Source: Acheta domesticus
Lineage: Eukaryota > Arthropoda > Insecta > Orthoptera > Gryllidae
Length of the DNA: 64,000 nt
Reading direction: 5' to 3'
Assembly: GCA_031308135.1 (NCBI GenBank)
Contig: JAHLJT010003656.1
Location: 72,558,984-72,622,983, forward strand
A model generated the notes under the pieces. It ran no database searches, was not told where the DNA came from, and saw nothing but the letters and a program-made list of their open reading frames with translations. Below, piece by piece: positions 45,665 through 57,334 of the stretch; the first letter of the stretch is position 1, and each line of letters begins with the position of its first letter. The position numbers were made by a program, and so were the translations under genes.

Positions 45665-47435
45665 CCCCGCCCTCCATCGCCACCGCCCTCCGTCGCTCAC
45701 GCCCTCCGTCGCTCCCGCCCTCCGTCGCTCCCGCCCTCCGTCGCTCCCGCCCTCCGTCGCTCCCGCCCTCCGTCGCTCCCGCCCTCCGTCACCCCCGCCC
45801 TCCGTCGCTTCCGCCCTCCGTCACCCCCAACCTCCGTCGCTCCCGCCCTCCGTCGCTCCCGCCCTCCGTCGCTCCCGCCCTCCGTCGCTCCCGCCCTCCG
45901 TCGCTCCCGCCCTCCGTCGCTCCCGCCCTCCGTCGCTCCCGCCCTCCGTCGCTCCCGCCCTCCGTCGCTCCCGCCCTCCGTCGCTCCCGCCCTCCGTCGC
46001 TCCCGCCCTCCGTCGCTCCCGCCCTCCGTCGCTCCCGCCCTCCGTCGCTCCCGCCCTCCGTCGCTCCCGCCCTCCGTCGCTCCCGCCCTCCGTCGCTCCC
46101 GCCCTCCGTCGCTCCCGCCCTCCGTCGCTCCCGCCCTCCGTCGCTCCCGCCCTCCGTCGCTCCCGCCCTCCGTCGCTTCCGCCCTCCGTCACCCCCAACC
46201 TCCGTCGCTCCCGCCCTCCGTCGCTCCCGCCCTCCGTCGCTCCCGCCCTCCGTCGCTCCCGCCCTCCGTCGCTCCCGCCCTCCGTCGCTCCCGCCCTCCG
46301 TCGCTCCCGCCCTCCGTCGCTCCCGCCCTCCGTCACCCCCGCCCTCCGTCGCTTCCGCCCTCCGTCACCCCCAACCTCCGTCGCTCCCGCCCTCCGTCGC
46401 TCCCGCCCTCCGTCGCTCCCGCCCTCCGTCGCTCCCGCCCTCCGTCGCTCCCGCCCTCCGTCGCTCCCGCCCTCCGTCGCTCCCGCCCTCCGTCACCCCC
46501 GCCCTCCGTCGCTTCCGCCCTCCGTCACCCCCAACCTCCGTCGCTCCCGCCCTCCGTCGCTCCCGCCCTCCGTCGCTCCCGCCCTCCGTCGCTCCCGCCC
46601 TCCGTCGCTCCCGCCCTCCGTCGCTCCCGCCCTCCGTCGCTCCCGCCCTCCGTCGCTCCCGCCCTCCGTCGCTCCCGCCCTCCGTCGCTCCCGCCCTCCG
46701 TCGCTCCCGCCCTCCGTCACCCCCGCCCTCCGTCGCTTCCGCCCTCCGTCACCCCCAACCTCCGTCGCTCCCGCCCTCCGTCGCTCCCGCCCTCCGTCGC
46801 TCCCGCCCTCCGTCGCTCCCGCCCTCCGTCGCTCCCGCCCTCCGTCGCTCCCGCCCTCCGTCGCTCCCGCCCTCCGTCGCTCCCGCCCTCCGTCGCTCCC
46901 GCCCTCCGTCGCTCCCGCCCTCCGTCGCTCCCGCCCTCCGTCGCTCCCGCCCTCCGTCGCTCCCGCCCTCCGTCGCTCCCGCCCTCCGTCGCTCCCGCCC
47001 TCCGTCGCACCCGCCCTCCATCGCCACCGCCCTCCGTCGCTCACGCCCTCCGTCGCTCCCGCCCTCCGTCGCTCCCGCCCTCCGTCGCTCCCGCCCTCCG
47101 TCGCTCCCGCCCTCCGTCGCTCCCGCCCTCCGTCGCTCACGCCCTCCGTCGCTCACGCCCTCCGTCGCTCCCGCCCTCCGTCGCTCCCGCCCTCCGTCGC
47201 TCCCGCCCTCCGTCGCTCCCGCCCTCCGTCGCTCCCGCCCTCCGTCGCTCCCGCCCTCCGTCGCTCCCGCCCTCCGTCGCTCCCGCCCTCCGTCGCTCCC
47301 GCCCTCCGTCGCTCCCGCCCTCCGTCGCTCCCGCCCTCCGTCGCTCCCGCCCTCCGTCGCTCCCGCCCTCCGTCGCTCCCGCCCTCCGTCGCTCCCGCCC
47401 TCCGTCGCTCCCGCCCTCTGTAGGCCCCACCCTCC
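45665..47435 (+). repeat. 16-bp satellite, about 110 units, with higher-order variants
   Basis: Unit GCCCTCCGTCGCTCCC. Variant units fall in strict 16-bp register: CACCCCCAACC occurs at 45822, 46190, 46366, 46526 and 46750, spaced 23, 11, 10 and 14 units apart. The pair CCATCGCCACCG plus GCTCACG occurs at about 45674 and 47018, exactly 84 units apart. The unit lacks stops in all frames, so frames of up to 806 codons arise on both strands; a 48-bp triple unit reads as a 16-residue repeat. Confidence 0.97.
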
Positions 47436-47960
47436 GTCGCCTCCTCCGACTGTCCCCCTGCCCCCTGTCCCCCTTCCAACTGTTGTCCCCGCCCATTGTC
47501 GCTCCGCTCACTGTCCCCCTGCCCACTGTCCTTATGCCCACTGTTCCCCATCCACTGTCACCCCCGCCCACTGTCGTCTCCATCCATTGTCGCCCCCGCC
47601 CTCAGTCGCACCTGCCACTTGTCGCTTCCGCCCACTGTCGCAGCCAACCTCTGTCCCCTCGCTCCCTGTCCCCCACCCTTCGTCTCCCGCCCGTCGTCAC
47701 TCCTGCTGTCGATTGCCGCTGCCCTCCGCCACCCCGTCCCCTGTGGAACCCGCCATCCCCAACACCTTCATGCTCGTCGACCTGCCTCCTCTTTCGTTGC
47801 CCAGCCATTGCTCCCGTCGCCTCCCACGCTTCTCGTTGCTTCCCCGTCCCGTTCCCCATGGCCCCGTCGACCTCCCCCATCGCCCTCTCTCGGCGCCATC
47901 ACGCCCACCTCACTAGACTTGCTTCCGGCGGGTGTGGGCTCGCCAACTGGCCAAGCCACG
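47436..47960 (+). repeat. Degenerate continuation of the satellite
   Basis: Related but diverged units such as GCCCACTGTCCCCCT and GCCCACTGTCGTCTCC continue to about 47720, then fade into C-rich unique sequence. Confidence 0.65.
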
Positions 47961-49155
47961 TGATGCGGATATCGGCCAGACGCGGGCGCACATCCGGATC
48001 AGGTCATAGGGTTTAAGGGGCTGCAGCCAGACGCCTTGGCCTCCAGCGAATCGGCGAGTGAGAACGAAATAAAACGAAATATGGAAAGGAAAATAAGACA
48101 AGGCTACCCAATGTCAGTATACAGTCGACAATATCATTTTTTGCCTACTCCGACACCATGAGATAAATTTTGATCGGCACGTGTGCGCAGATGATTTTGT
48201 TAAATTGATTTGAACACATTTTTTATGGCTTTACTACAACACTCTTAGTTTTAAAGAAAATGAAAAAGTATTTAAATATGGAGCTTCTATCAATGTATAA
48301 CCTTTCATTCAATGTATAACCTTTATAAATTTCTACTATGTATACCATGCTCAAAAAATATTTTAGATGCATTCATCAAAGTGAAAAAAAATATCCCACG
48401 CTTCAGTGGCGAGGTTAATTTTCAGTAACTGAAAGGATATAAGATACATGGTGCCGCTACATGGATTCTTAATACAATATAAAATGTATTTTATAGCAAA
48501 CAAAAGTTTCGGTTTTCGAATAGACACAGACAGGTTCCAAAGTGGATTGACTTTGTGTTGTGTTTGGAAAGTTCACGTCTAGGATTTTTCTCCTTTTTTT
48601 TTGAATAAGTGTTTTTCCCGTTTGGTGTTGTGTTTATGCTATTCTCCGTTGCCAGATTTAATCCCCAGCCATTCCGTTATTACATTTGCCACCTTTAGCC
48701 ATCAGAAGTAAAAGAGTGGAGAACTCGTTATCACTACTGTCAGTAGAGACCGTATTATCACTTTACATGCATAGCTTCATTAAATCAGATGTCTATATTA
48801 ATTTATAATTTTACGGAAATTGCAAAAAGAATTTTTGTTTCCTGATCAATTAAGATATATGCGGATGAAAATATACTTTAGATAGTAGTGCGTAATAGTG
48901 ATGTCTGAATTTGAACGGAAACCACCGTCAATACCAATCGCACAATCCGTCCGCACCCAATCTCGAACACGCAGTGGAAGCCCCGGCGTTCTCGTAGCCG
49001 AGAGAGCTATTCCACATTCCAGCCCTGGGCGGCTGCCTTCATTCCTCCCTCGGCGGAAGGGAGTCAGGCGGCGCGGGGTACCTGCACCGCAACAGGTTGT
49101 ACCCACCCGACCGCCCACCCGCCCGATCGCTCCGCTCGCCGGCGCTCCCAGTCAC
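47961..49155. other. Intergenic DNA, nothing recognised
   Basis: AT-rich from about 48060. The 48960-49150 part is GC-rich but without a recognisable gene. Confidence 0.5.
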
Positions 49156-49205
49156 CCCCGCCCCGCCCCGCCCCGCCCCGCCCCGCCCCGCCCCGCCCCT
49201 CGCCC
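49156..49205. repeat. (CCCCG)n short tandem repeat
   Basis: About eight units of CCCCG; the complementary strand is a strong G-quadruplex candidate. Confidence 0.9.
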
Positions 49206-49226
49206 CGCCATTCCTAACACCGCGCC

Positions 49227-49498
49227 CAGTGATGGAACATTTTAGCAAAACAGCGATATATCGATACTTCGATACATCAACAAAAGGTTTTCGATGTCGG
49301 TGAAAACATGGATGTTTTAAATATGATGAAACACATCGAAGTAAAATGTTCTGTTTCTAATGGAATGCATAACACGACCACATTAGTTTAAAATAAAAAA
49401 ATAAATTATTTCTTAAATTTCATTGTCATCTTAATTTTCTAATCGATGTTCTGTTTAGTCAATGTTCAAATTGCAGTTTAACGAATTTACCAAGTTAA

Positions 49499-49540
<42 letters not shown>

Positions 49541-49771
49541 GGAGAAATTTTGCGAATAAGGAAGCGTTTCGTGCCTCCGTGGATCGACAAAAGTGTCAAT
49601 GTTGGAAATTTTATTTCTATCATGAGACATCTTTTTTGAAAACATCAGTTTCTGAACAAATATATCGATCTGAAGAAAACATCAAAAGCAAAATGTCGAT
49701 GTCATAATATCGATATTTCTTATCGAAAATATTATTTTTTTAAAAACATCGTTGTATTTTTGCCATTCATA
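49227..49771. mobile_element. hAT-like non-autonomous element, 545 bp
   Basis: The left end is CAGTGATGG and the right end is CCATTCATA, partly complementary, flanked by ACCGCGCC (49219-49226) and ACCGCGTC (49772-49779), an 8-bp target duplication with one difference. Eight-base duplications and CAGTG-type ends are characteristic of hAT transposons. Subterminal ATCGATAT-type motifs (GCGATATATCGATACTTCGA near the left end, TATCGATATTTC near the right) are also typical of arthropod hAT MITEs. No transposase frame. An (AAT)n tract lies inside at 49499-49537. Confidence 0.7.
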
Positions 49772-49779
49772 ACCGCGTC

Positions 49780-50262
49780 GCCCTAAAGCAACTCTGACCG
49801 GTAGGTCCTACGGTTTAAGTCCGGACGGTGGCGGATCCGCACTAGCTAGCTAGATAGGTTGAACTCGGCCGCTGTCTCGAGGAGAATTGTAGCAACCGGC
49901 TGCTCTGATCGGTGGTTTTCTGTGATTTCTCTGAACAATATTAGACGAATGTCGGTGCAGTACCGTAACAAACGGGCCACGGACCGCATTCGATCTTTCT
50001 TACCTGTTCCTTATCCTACCCTCACCTTTACTCACATACACTTACACGCAGAATCACTACACTACCATACACTTCGGGGGGAGGGGCAGTGGGAAGCTCA
50101 GGACTTGTCGGCTGTGGCATTGTTTCGTGACAAAATACCTCGCGAACTGACATGTAGCTCGGAGCCGGATCTAATCATTCAGTGGGAAGGATCACTGCCA
50201 CCTCCGGGCATAAAAAGCATTCACTACAATAACGGAAATAATGACACGTGTAGTGCCCGGAA
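49780..50262 (+). repeat. SINE copy 7
   Basis: Begins just after the hAT-like target duplication. Family segments: GGTAGGTCCTACGGTTTAAG (head), GCAACCGGCTGCTCTGATCG, AACAAACGGGCCACGGACCG, GCTCGGAGCCGGATCTAATC and the end GTAGTGCCCGG followed by AAACCAATC. Confidence 0.78.
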
Positions 50263-51535
50263 ACCAATCACCGCGCCGCCCCCGCGCCGTCCCTGCCCAC
50301 GCCCTTCTCCCCCCCCGCCCCCGCCCTGCCCCCCCCCCGCCCTTGCGTCGCTCATGGCGACACCGCTGCCGATGCTCGCGGGCTCTGCGTTTCAGTCGGC
50401 GCACTTTGTTCGTGGCGTCGCGGCCCCCTCTAGCCCTGTCGGCCGCTCTGACAGCGTTATCCATGTGACGTGCTGTCATTTTTTCTTGTTTGTCACACGG
50501 GTGTGCGCTAAATATGACGTTCTGTTGTTCACGTGGGTGGGAGATGTTGTTGGACAGCGAACAAGTTTATATGTTCGTGTATTATTCGTTAATGTTAATA
50601 AGTCGTTTCTGTTTCAATTCACCTCGTCTGGGGTAATATATTTTTCGTGTAGATTCTTAATCGTATATTAATTAAAAAGGAAAAAGGAGATGCCGAAAGA
50701 AAGCAGTTAGTTTTCTGACACATTTATCTCTCTGCATGTAAAAACATGTTTCTTATAGTTTGCGAAATTGGGTTGTGGAAAGTACGTTTCCATCAATACA
50801 AATCGTAAAGTTCAATTTGTGAAAGTTTGGTCCATGAAATTCCTCGTTACTAATCCATTCTGTGTAGAAACAAAGTCCCCCACTCCACTACTCTCCAACG
50901 GCACAAACTCCCTGCCCGCGTCGGCGACGGCCTCCAACTGCTCTACGCATCTGAAAGCCTTCGGACTTGGGTCCCCAGACGCTGCCTTTCCATCTAATCC
51001 CGCTCTGTCGCCCGCAGCGACATTGTCTCCTCGTCCCATTCAGGGCGCTTTCTCTACTTCCCGTATTCTTTCTCTTTAGCCTTCAATTCGTGTTTATGTT
51101 CCATTTCATTATTTCTGATTCCTCCACATTTCTGTTTGTTCATTGCCGCCCAGCATCCCCTTTTGGTTTCTATTTTATATGAGATTGCATGCCTTTTAGT
51201 GGGCCTTCTCCCAGTATCTCTCGAGTTGTTGTTTAGAGGTCAGTAGCCCCACGACCCACGACGCAACGGGAGTCTCTTTTCCTTCTTCCTCAGCCTTTCC
51301 CTTTCCACATCCTCCTCTTCTTTTGCGGTCGAATGGTAGCAACTGTGGCTCCACTACCCACTCGTCATTTCTTCTTTCTTAGGTCTCTAGCTTTCTGTTA
51401 TTCGTCTATTCTCTATATTTCTCTGGTTCCTCTTCTGTTTTATCTTTTTTGTCCCTGATACTCTACTACATTGCCTGCTCATTCGGAGAATTTCCACTCG
51501 CTCCTCCACCATACTTTTCCGCCTCTTCCTCGACA
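50263..51535. other. Mixed-composition intergenic DNA
   Basis: C-rich at 50270-50350, AT-rich to about 50880, then pyrimidine-rich. Frames here, including 49859-50671, partly overlap the SINE and show no domain. Confidence 0.45.
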
Positions 51536-52125
51536 ACTTCCTCTCAAGTCTAATCTCCCGCCATTTCCTCCGTCTCGTCTCTGACTTCTGTCTTTCCGAC
51601 CCCAGTCTCTCCGATTCCTGTCTCCCCGACCCCTGTCTCTCCGACCATTGTCTCTCCGACCCCTGTCTTTCCGACCCCTGTCTCTCTGACCTCTGTCTTT
51701 CGGACCTCTGTCCCTCCGACCCCTGTCCCTCCGACCCCCGTCTCCCCGACCCGTCTCCCCGACCCCTGTCTCCCCGACCCCTGTCTCCCCGACCCCTGTC
51801 TCCCCGACCCCTTTCTCCCCGACCCCTGTCTCCCCGACCCTTTCTCCCCGACCCCTGTCTCCCCGACCCCTGTCTCCCCGACCCCTTTCTCCCCGACCAC
51901 TGTCTCCCCGACCCCTGTCTCCCCGACCCTTGTCTTTCCAATCCCTGTCTCTCCGACTCCTGTCCCACTGACCCCTGCCCCTCTGACTTATGTCTCTCCG
52001 AACACTGTCTCTCCGACCTCTGATTGTGAGACCCGATTCTCAGACCCTATCCCTGTTTATCACACTCCTATCCCGCCCCTGTCCCTCCGACCTCTGACTA
52101 TCCGATCTCTGTCTCTCCGACCCCA
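51536..52125 (+). repeat. 15-bp minisatellite
   Basis: Unit CCCCTGTCTCCCCGA, with variants in which CTCCCCGA becomes CTCTCCGA, CTTTCCGA or CCCTCCGA. The most regular part is about 51590-52010. The minus-strand frames of up to 193 codons are repeat translations. Confidence 0.92.
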
Positions 52126-52179
52126 ACTCTTGAACCCGAATTCCGTCTCTTCCTCCGCATCCTCCATCTCCCCTCCCTC

Positions 52180-52870
52180 TGCACGGCATTCCCCGCAGCC
52201 TGCCCTGCTCGGCCGGGCGGCGGGCGGCGGGCGGCGGGCGGCGCGGCTCCTCTGGGCGCCGGGGCGCGGCCGGGGCGCCGCTGTGATTTCCCGCGGGGGC
52301 CGCGGGCGGACGCGCGCTCGCTCGCGCTCGTGGCGCGGCGGCGGCGGCGGCGGCGGCGGCGGAGCGCGGCCCGAGCGTGCGCGGGTTTCCGCGGCGTTGG
52401 GGCCGGGGCGGGGCGGAGTGGCGGGAGCGGGGACGTGCGGGCAGGGCGGGAAATTGAACGGCGCCGGCGTGTTTTAATTAGCGGCGGCAGGGCGCCACCG
52501 CCGGTTCCCCCGTCCTCCCTCCTGCCGCCCCCGCGCCCCGTCCCCGCCGCTCCCGCTTTTTGCCTCGCCGCCGCCGCCGCCGCCGCCGCCGCCCACCAAT
52601 TAATTCCGTAATGCGGGCGGGGGACGGTTTAATTAAATTAATAGCCCGTGTCCGCAGCGGCCCGCCCGCCGTTTGACGGCCGCTGCCCGGCGCCCGCCGC
52701 CGCGCTCGGCGCCGCCCGGCCCCGCCCGGCCCCGCCCCTCCCCTTTCTGCTGGCCGCGCGAGTCCGCTCGGCCCTTCCCGCCGCCCTTTGGGGCAGCCGC
52801 GGGCGCCGCCCGCCAGCCCTCAGCGCTGGACACTCGCCGCGTCACATGTGACACGCGGGCCACTTGTCAG
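52180..52870. promoter_or_regulatory. CpG island with GGC/GCC runs and TAATTA sites
   Basis: CpG-dense with (GGC)n at about 52337-52362 and (GCC)n at about 52565-52592. Within it are AT-rich islets TTTTAATTAGC (about 52473), CCAATTAATTCCG (about 52594) and GGTTTAATTAAATTAATAGC (about 52626), which contain homeodomain-type TAATTA cores. Such sites inside a CpG island would fit a developmental promoter or enhancer; this is inference. Confidence 0.5.
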
Positions 52871-53915
52871 ACTTGCGTCCACCGTGGCGAGGGAGGGGGG
52901 GGCAGATAGTGGCAGTTGTATTGGCCTTAAGTCCGTAATGCCCCACTAAGCCAAGAAAGAGGATCACGTTTCTTTATTTACTTTTCTTCTTACTAACGAT
53001 TGAATGGAACCGGACGTTAATTCTAATCAAGGTGGCGTATGTTTTTACACAGTCAAAAATCAATAAAGAACAAAGTCTCACGTCTTAAATGGATGTAGAT
53101 ATACGAAATGTTCACAGCCAAACATTTTCTGAGAAACATTTTTTTAGGATTAGGACAGTGGAGGAGAACCGCATAGAAAACACTTCAACTACTCATGCGC
53201 TGTGAGTTTGATTGGCAACTGTCAGCTCACCATTATTATCGTTGCCGCAGGGCTATTTCGCCTCCGTCGTTTAATCTGGTATTGCCACATGTTCCGATCG
53301 GTGGCAGTTGATGCGGTTTGAGTACGATTGCGTCGCACGCATAGGGTTCAAATCGTAGGGCATTAATTAACTGCAACATATCACCAAGGACGTACTCCCG
53401 GAGACCAGCTCACGCTCAAAGAGTACTGTCACAGACATGCTCCGCCCGCAAGTCGGTTTTAACACGGTACATTTATTGCGTTTGCGTAATTGCGTATTGT
53501 ACAGTTTATAATATCCAGAGCAAAATTGTTTCTAAGAACATTGTGGAAAATGTAAAGGTCGTTTTCTGCAGTGACCCTTTGCACATCATATTTATAATTG
53601 TTTAAATATTTTTTTAATATTCTGAACGTGTTTAACCATCACTGGTTCCCCCCTGAATCGTTCTTCTTTTTGCCTTGTGGCCGTGGTGATGACCATGACA
53701 AAACAGCTATGTATTCCGTATAATCCTGTTAGTTATCGCCCAACACTTCAAAAATTAGGGCTTTAAAAATCAGTTCTCGGTACCATGCTTACAATATTAA
53801 AATGCCACGCCGAAGATTTTTTGTAGCTTATGTTCCGTTGACAACAGAGACGAGAAAATGTTTCGAGTTATGTGGCTCTCTGATGTGATTGGTTGAGTCA
53901 GTGAGAATTTATTTA
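52871..53915. other. Intergenic DNA, one possible tRNA-like segment
   Basis: At about 53304-53360, 'GGCAGTTGATGCGG' and GGGTTCAAATCG have the spacing and look of A and B boxes, so a second SINE type or a decayed tRNA-like sequence may be present. Not established. Confidence 0.3.
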
Positions 53916-53958
53916 GTCTCTTTCTCTCTCTCTCTCTCGCTCTCTCTCTCTCTCTCCC
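53916..53958. repeat. (CT)n microsatellite
   Basis: A CT/TC run interrupted once by CG. Confidence 0.9.
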
Positions 53959-54042
53959 GTTACAAAAATACTCCCGATTCTATGATTGCATTCATAAAGA
54001 ATAGCAGATCCAGTTTTTCCGAAAAAAAATTGTCTTCAAGAA

Positions 54043-54505
54043 AATTGAGTTTGTTACTTCCGGGCGCGAAATTCAAACCGGCTATCGCGTCACTGCTGTG
54101 TCTGCTAACAGGGCTGAGCGTAGCGTCGTTTCTTCCCTTTTTCCTATGAAATTCTCGAGTGAAGCAAATCGCTTGCCGCACACTGGAGTACTTTAATAGC
54201 ATCGAGTGCTTTGGGGTACTATTCATTTAATCTATTAAATGTACTAAAATTAATTTGTGTTGTACGTTGTAACCACGTATGTAGCGGCGTAACAATGAAC
54301 GCTGAACATGAACAAGGCTTTTGTAAATTTACAAATTTGCTGGAATGCTCGAATTTTTTTTCACTTCTGCAAAGTGAACTAATGACTTGTGCATTAAAAA
54401 GCCACACACGGTAAATGATAGTCCCTGAAATTTCTTTCCTTAATATCATGACGTGATTTTATACATAGTTTTACAATTAAAATGTCCGTTCATTAAAATC
54501 TTTCG
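54043..54505. repeat. Long inverted duplication, left arm
   Basis: Matches the complement of 55343-55757 along its length. Shared anchors are ACTTCCGGGCGCGAAATTCA, TACTATTCATTTAATCTATT and AAATGTACTAA, TGGAATGCTCGAATT, CCTTAATATCATGAC and CGTTCATTAAAAT. Several indels and substitutions separate the arms. Function unknown. Confidence 0.9.
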
Positions 54506-55342
54506 TGGATTGCAATATTTGCACAACCCCAAAAAAGAAGTTTCCAGTGAAGGAACCTTCACTGGGAACATTGCGTGGAGATAATCCTGTTAGCTGATAT
54601 AACCAATATTCTGCTTCCTCTAGGAATTTATTTTGGTAGTGGCAGTTTTTTCAAAACAGACCAAACGATATTTGTGAAATATCGACTCCCCCGACAATGA
54701 TTTCCAATACCCCGCATACAGTTCTCACAGATGAATGTGTATTCTGACCTTCGTTTTCCTGTTCCGTTTACGGCTCCGCTCCACTTACAAGCGAAGTGAA
54801 CGCATACCACTCTTCCGAATCTTTGAGATAATTCGAGAAATCATTTCTGGACAAAATTGGAGGTGGGTTGGGAAAATTTATTTTTGTACGGCTGTGTCTC
54901 TGGCGTTGTAGGTGCAGCTACGTATATTAAATGCATGTTTTTTCTTTTTCAGTCGATCAATGTGCGGCCGTAGTAGTTTCAAATTCTGTCAAACCCGCGA
55001 TACAAGCGTCGACGCGACCAAGCAATAGCAACAACGACACGACCAAGCATTAATGTGTTTGAAACATAAGTTTTTTACTCATTGTTTACTCTTCTGCACC
55101 AACGCCACATTAGTAAACTATTTTCTTAGTCGTTATATGCCATTTTATAGTCGTTATATGCCGTTATGTTATGCCATTTTTTCATCGGTTATTCATGTAC
55201 ATGGCGTAGAATTGCTTGACTGTGCACCCAACTGCGTTTTAAAAATATTTACCAATGCAATTGTAAGTCTGCGGCTACACAAAATGAAACCGAAGAAAGC
55301 ATCACTTCAAACTGTGCGACCCTAAATAACTAATGAACTCAA
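54506..55342. other. Spacer between the inverted arms
   Basis: No recognisable gene. Contains a short near-perfect palindrome at 54542-54568 (TTCCAGTGAAGG with CCTTCACTGGGAA) and a local direct repeat AGTCGTTATATGCC at about 55128 and 55150. Confidence 0.5.
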
Positions 55343-55757
55343 TATTTTAATGAACGAACATGTTAGCCACAAAACTGTTAGCTTGTGTCATGATATTAAG
55401 GAAAAAACGAAAGAGGACTCTCATTTATCATGTCTCTAAAGCACAAGACATTAGTTCACACTGAAGATATGCAAGAAATAATTCGAGCATTCCAGGAACT
55501 TTGTTAATTTACGTAAGGCTTCGTGTTCAGCGTTTATTGTTAAGTCACTGCATATCGAGCTTATAACATGCATTAAAAATTAATATTAGTACATTTAATA
55601 GATTAAATGAATAGTACACATAAAAATTGATTATATTATGGAACTCTAGTGGGTGGCAAGCGATGTTTCCCTCGCTCTACAGTTTCACCGAATACGTAAA
55701 GAAACGTGTCCTTGCAGATAGTTTGAATTTCGCGCCCGGAAGTTACACTTAAACTCA
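55343..55757. repeat. Long inverted duplication, right arm
   Basis: Inverted partner of 54043-54505. Similarity ends abruptly at both sides, outside AACTCAATT and near CGTTCATTAAAATATTGAG on the complement. Confidence 0.9.
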
Positions 55758-56270
55758 ATTACACATTTTAAAAATTGCAACATAATGTAATTTTTGGTAA
55801 AAGGGATTTACAAATTATAGCGTTTACGTCTCAGTTTTGCCAGGATATTCCATTCAATATTTAATATCTAACGACAAATTTCCTGGCTCATGTTTCGTAA
55901 GTTGCTGCAACTCTCCAAAGATTCGTTTAGATTTCTGTGACGGACTTTCAAAGGTAGCCTATAGCTTTTGAAGAAAATTTGGTTTTAAGAAAATGTTCTT
56001 TTGTAAATGTATTTGTATTTTATCAAAATAAATTTCAACCGCATGCTTGATCGATACCACGTACATCCTATACTCCATTATACGTCCAATGACTAGTTCA
56101 CAATACGATGCCACCTTTTCTTTTAAGTTATCTTCTGCTTTCTGCTTCTCTTTTACAAAAAAGTATTTACAGAGTCTTCATCTAAAGGGGATGTATCTGT
56201 TTACCGAATTCTTGGAAAAGACAATTTCGTTCCGTGTGCAGATATGAATTGTGTATTATTCTAATTAGGG
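55758..56270. other. AT-rich intergenic DNA, nothing recognised
   Basis: No feature recognised. Confidence 0.5.
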
Positions 56271-56274
56271 TGAA

Positions 56275-56535
56275 TCACATTGCTGTGCCCTCATCTACTA
56301 AAGCGAGGGCACGAGCCCATTCTGGGCCGCCCCTGCCCCGGCATTAGCGGGCGCGCTCGACCTCAGGCCGCCCCGAGAGGGTGCAATCTGGCGTCCTCTT
56401 GCTGTTAGGGCTCCTGGATTAATCCGCCTTAATGCATTGTTCGGATCTCCGGCTATTCAGATGACAAGGAGGGATAAGGAAGTGCATGGACGACAGATAT
56501 CCATTAAGTTAAGGATTACGGATCCACTGGAATGA
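56275..56535. promoter_or_regulatory. GC-rich block with GGATTA sites, possible enhancer
   Basis: A sharply bounded non-repetitive GC-rich block in AT-rich DNA. It holds the palindrome GGATTAATCC at 56416-56425 and another GGATTA at 56513-56518; GGATTA is the known core site of K50 homeodomain factors (Otx, Bicoid and Goosecoid types). It has no convincing reading frame and no family resemblance to other repeats in the window. Confidence 0.35.
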
Positions 56536-57330
56536 ATATATCTGCGTAATTATAATCGTTATTGTGATTAATTTTTTGTTAGCATTCCTCTATCTCGATC
56601 ATGTAAGTTAGTGTTTAAAAACTGAAGCAATTGAAAGAGATGATAATAATCAAACAAGACCTGGCGCCTCAAAATTCTTTTAAATAAAATGACCATAACA
56701 TAAATAGAATCATAAACAGGCTCCACCTTAAAACAGATGGAAATAATAAAAATCGTTATATATACATAATTTTAAATACTTTTTGGAATATTTATGCCAA
56801 ATTCCAAGAAATTCAAATAATGCTTTTAGTTGTGTCTGAGAAACAAAGACATGAAACAGAATCACTAAATAAGGCTAACATCTTGAAACTGGATGAAAAA
56901 TTAAAAATCTTTACATAATATGTGATTCTAATGACTTCGAACAAAAACGAACGTTTTTCGTCTTAAACATTTACAGAGAGACTAAATGCAGAACAATCAA
57001 GTTAAAGTAGGACATGGCTTCGCTCGAGCAACTAATTTGCACTGAGGACTTCCTTTGAAAAAAAAAAATTCCGTGAAATTAATCCCACATTCTATTTCAT
57101 AAAAGCCTACGAGTAGTTTGAAATTAAATTCAGTAAAAAGAAATAAAATACTAAATTATTTGATAGAACAAGTTTACATTTACCTGCTACGTAGTGTGTG
57201 AAGTCCCTCAATAAACATCCATTGTAGCCAAATTTCGTTTTATTACAGTCTTTGATGAAAAAGTGAAACATTCCAAATTCTCAGCATTTCTTCGAGGTAA
57301 ACCTGGCTTGACATTTAACTGAAAATCCCA
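56536..57330. other. AT-rich intergenic DNA, nothing recognised
   Basis: No feature recognised. Confidence 0.5.
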
Positions 57331-57334
57331 ATTT

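Noticed and set aside
45596..48016. Open frame of 806 codons (and an overlapping 598-codon frame) as a Pro/Arg-rich protein
   Set aside because: It is the translation of a 16-bp satellite that has no stop in any frame; equivalent frames exist on the opposite strand, and there is no start context or domain.
51387..51968. 193-codon minus-strand Gly/Arg/Ser frame
   Set aside because: Translation of the 15-bp minisatellite; its five-residue period equals one unit.
53304..53360. tRNA gene
   Set aside because: Only B-box-like and weak A-box-like motifs are visible; I could not fold a cloverleaf with acceptor pairing.
54542..54568. Short palindrome TTCCAGTGAAGG/CCTTCACTGGGAA as a regulatory operator
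   Set aside because: A single short palindrome in AT-rich DNA without context; noted only as part of the spacer between the inverted arms.
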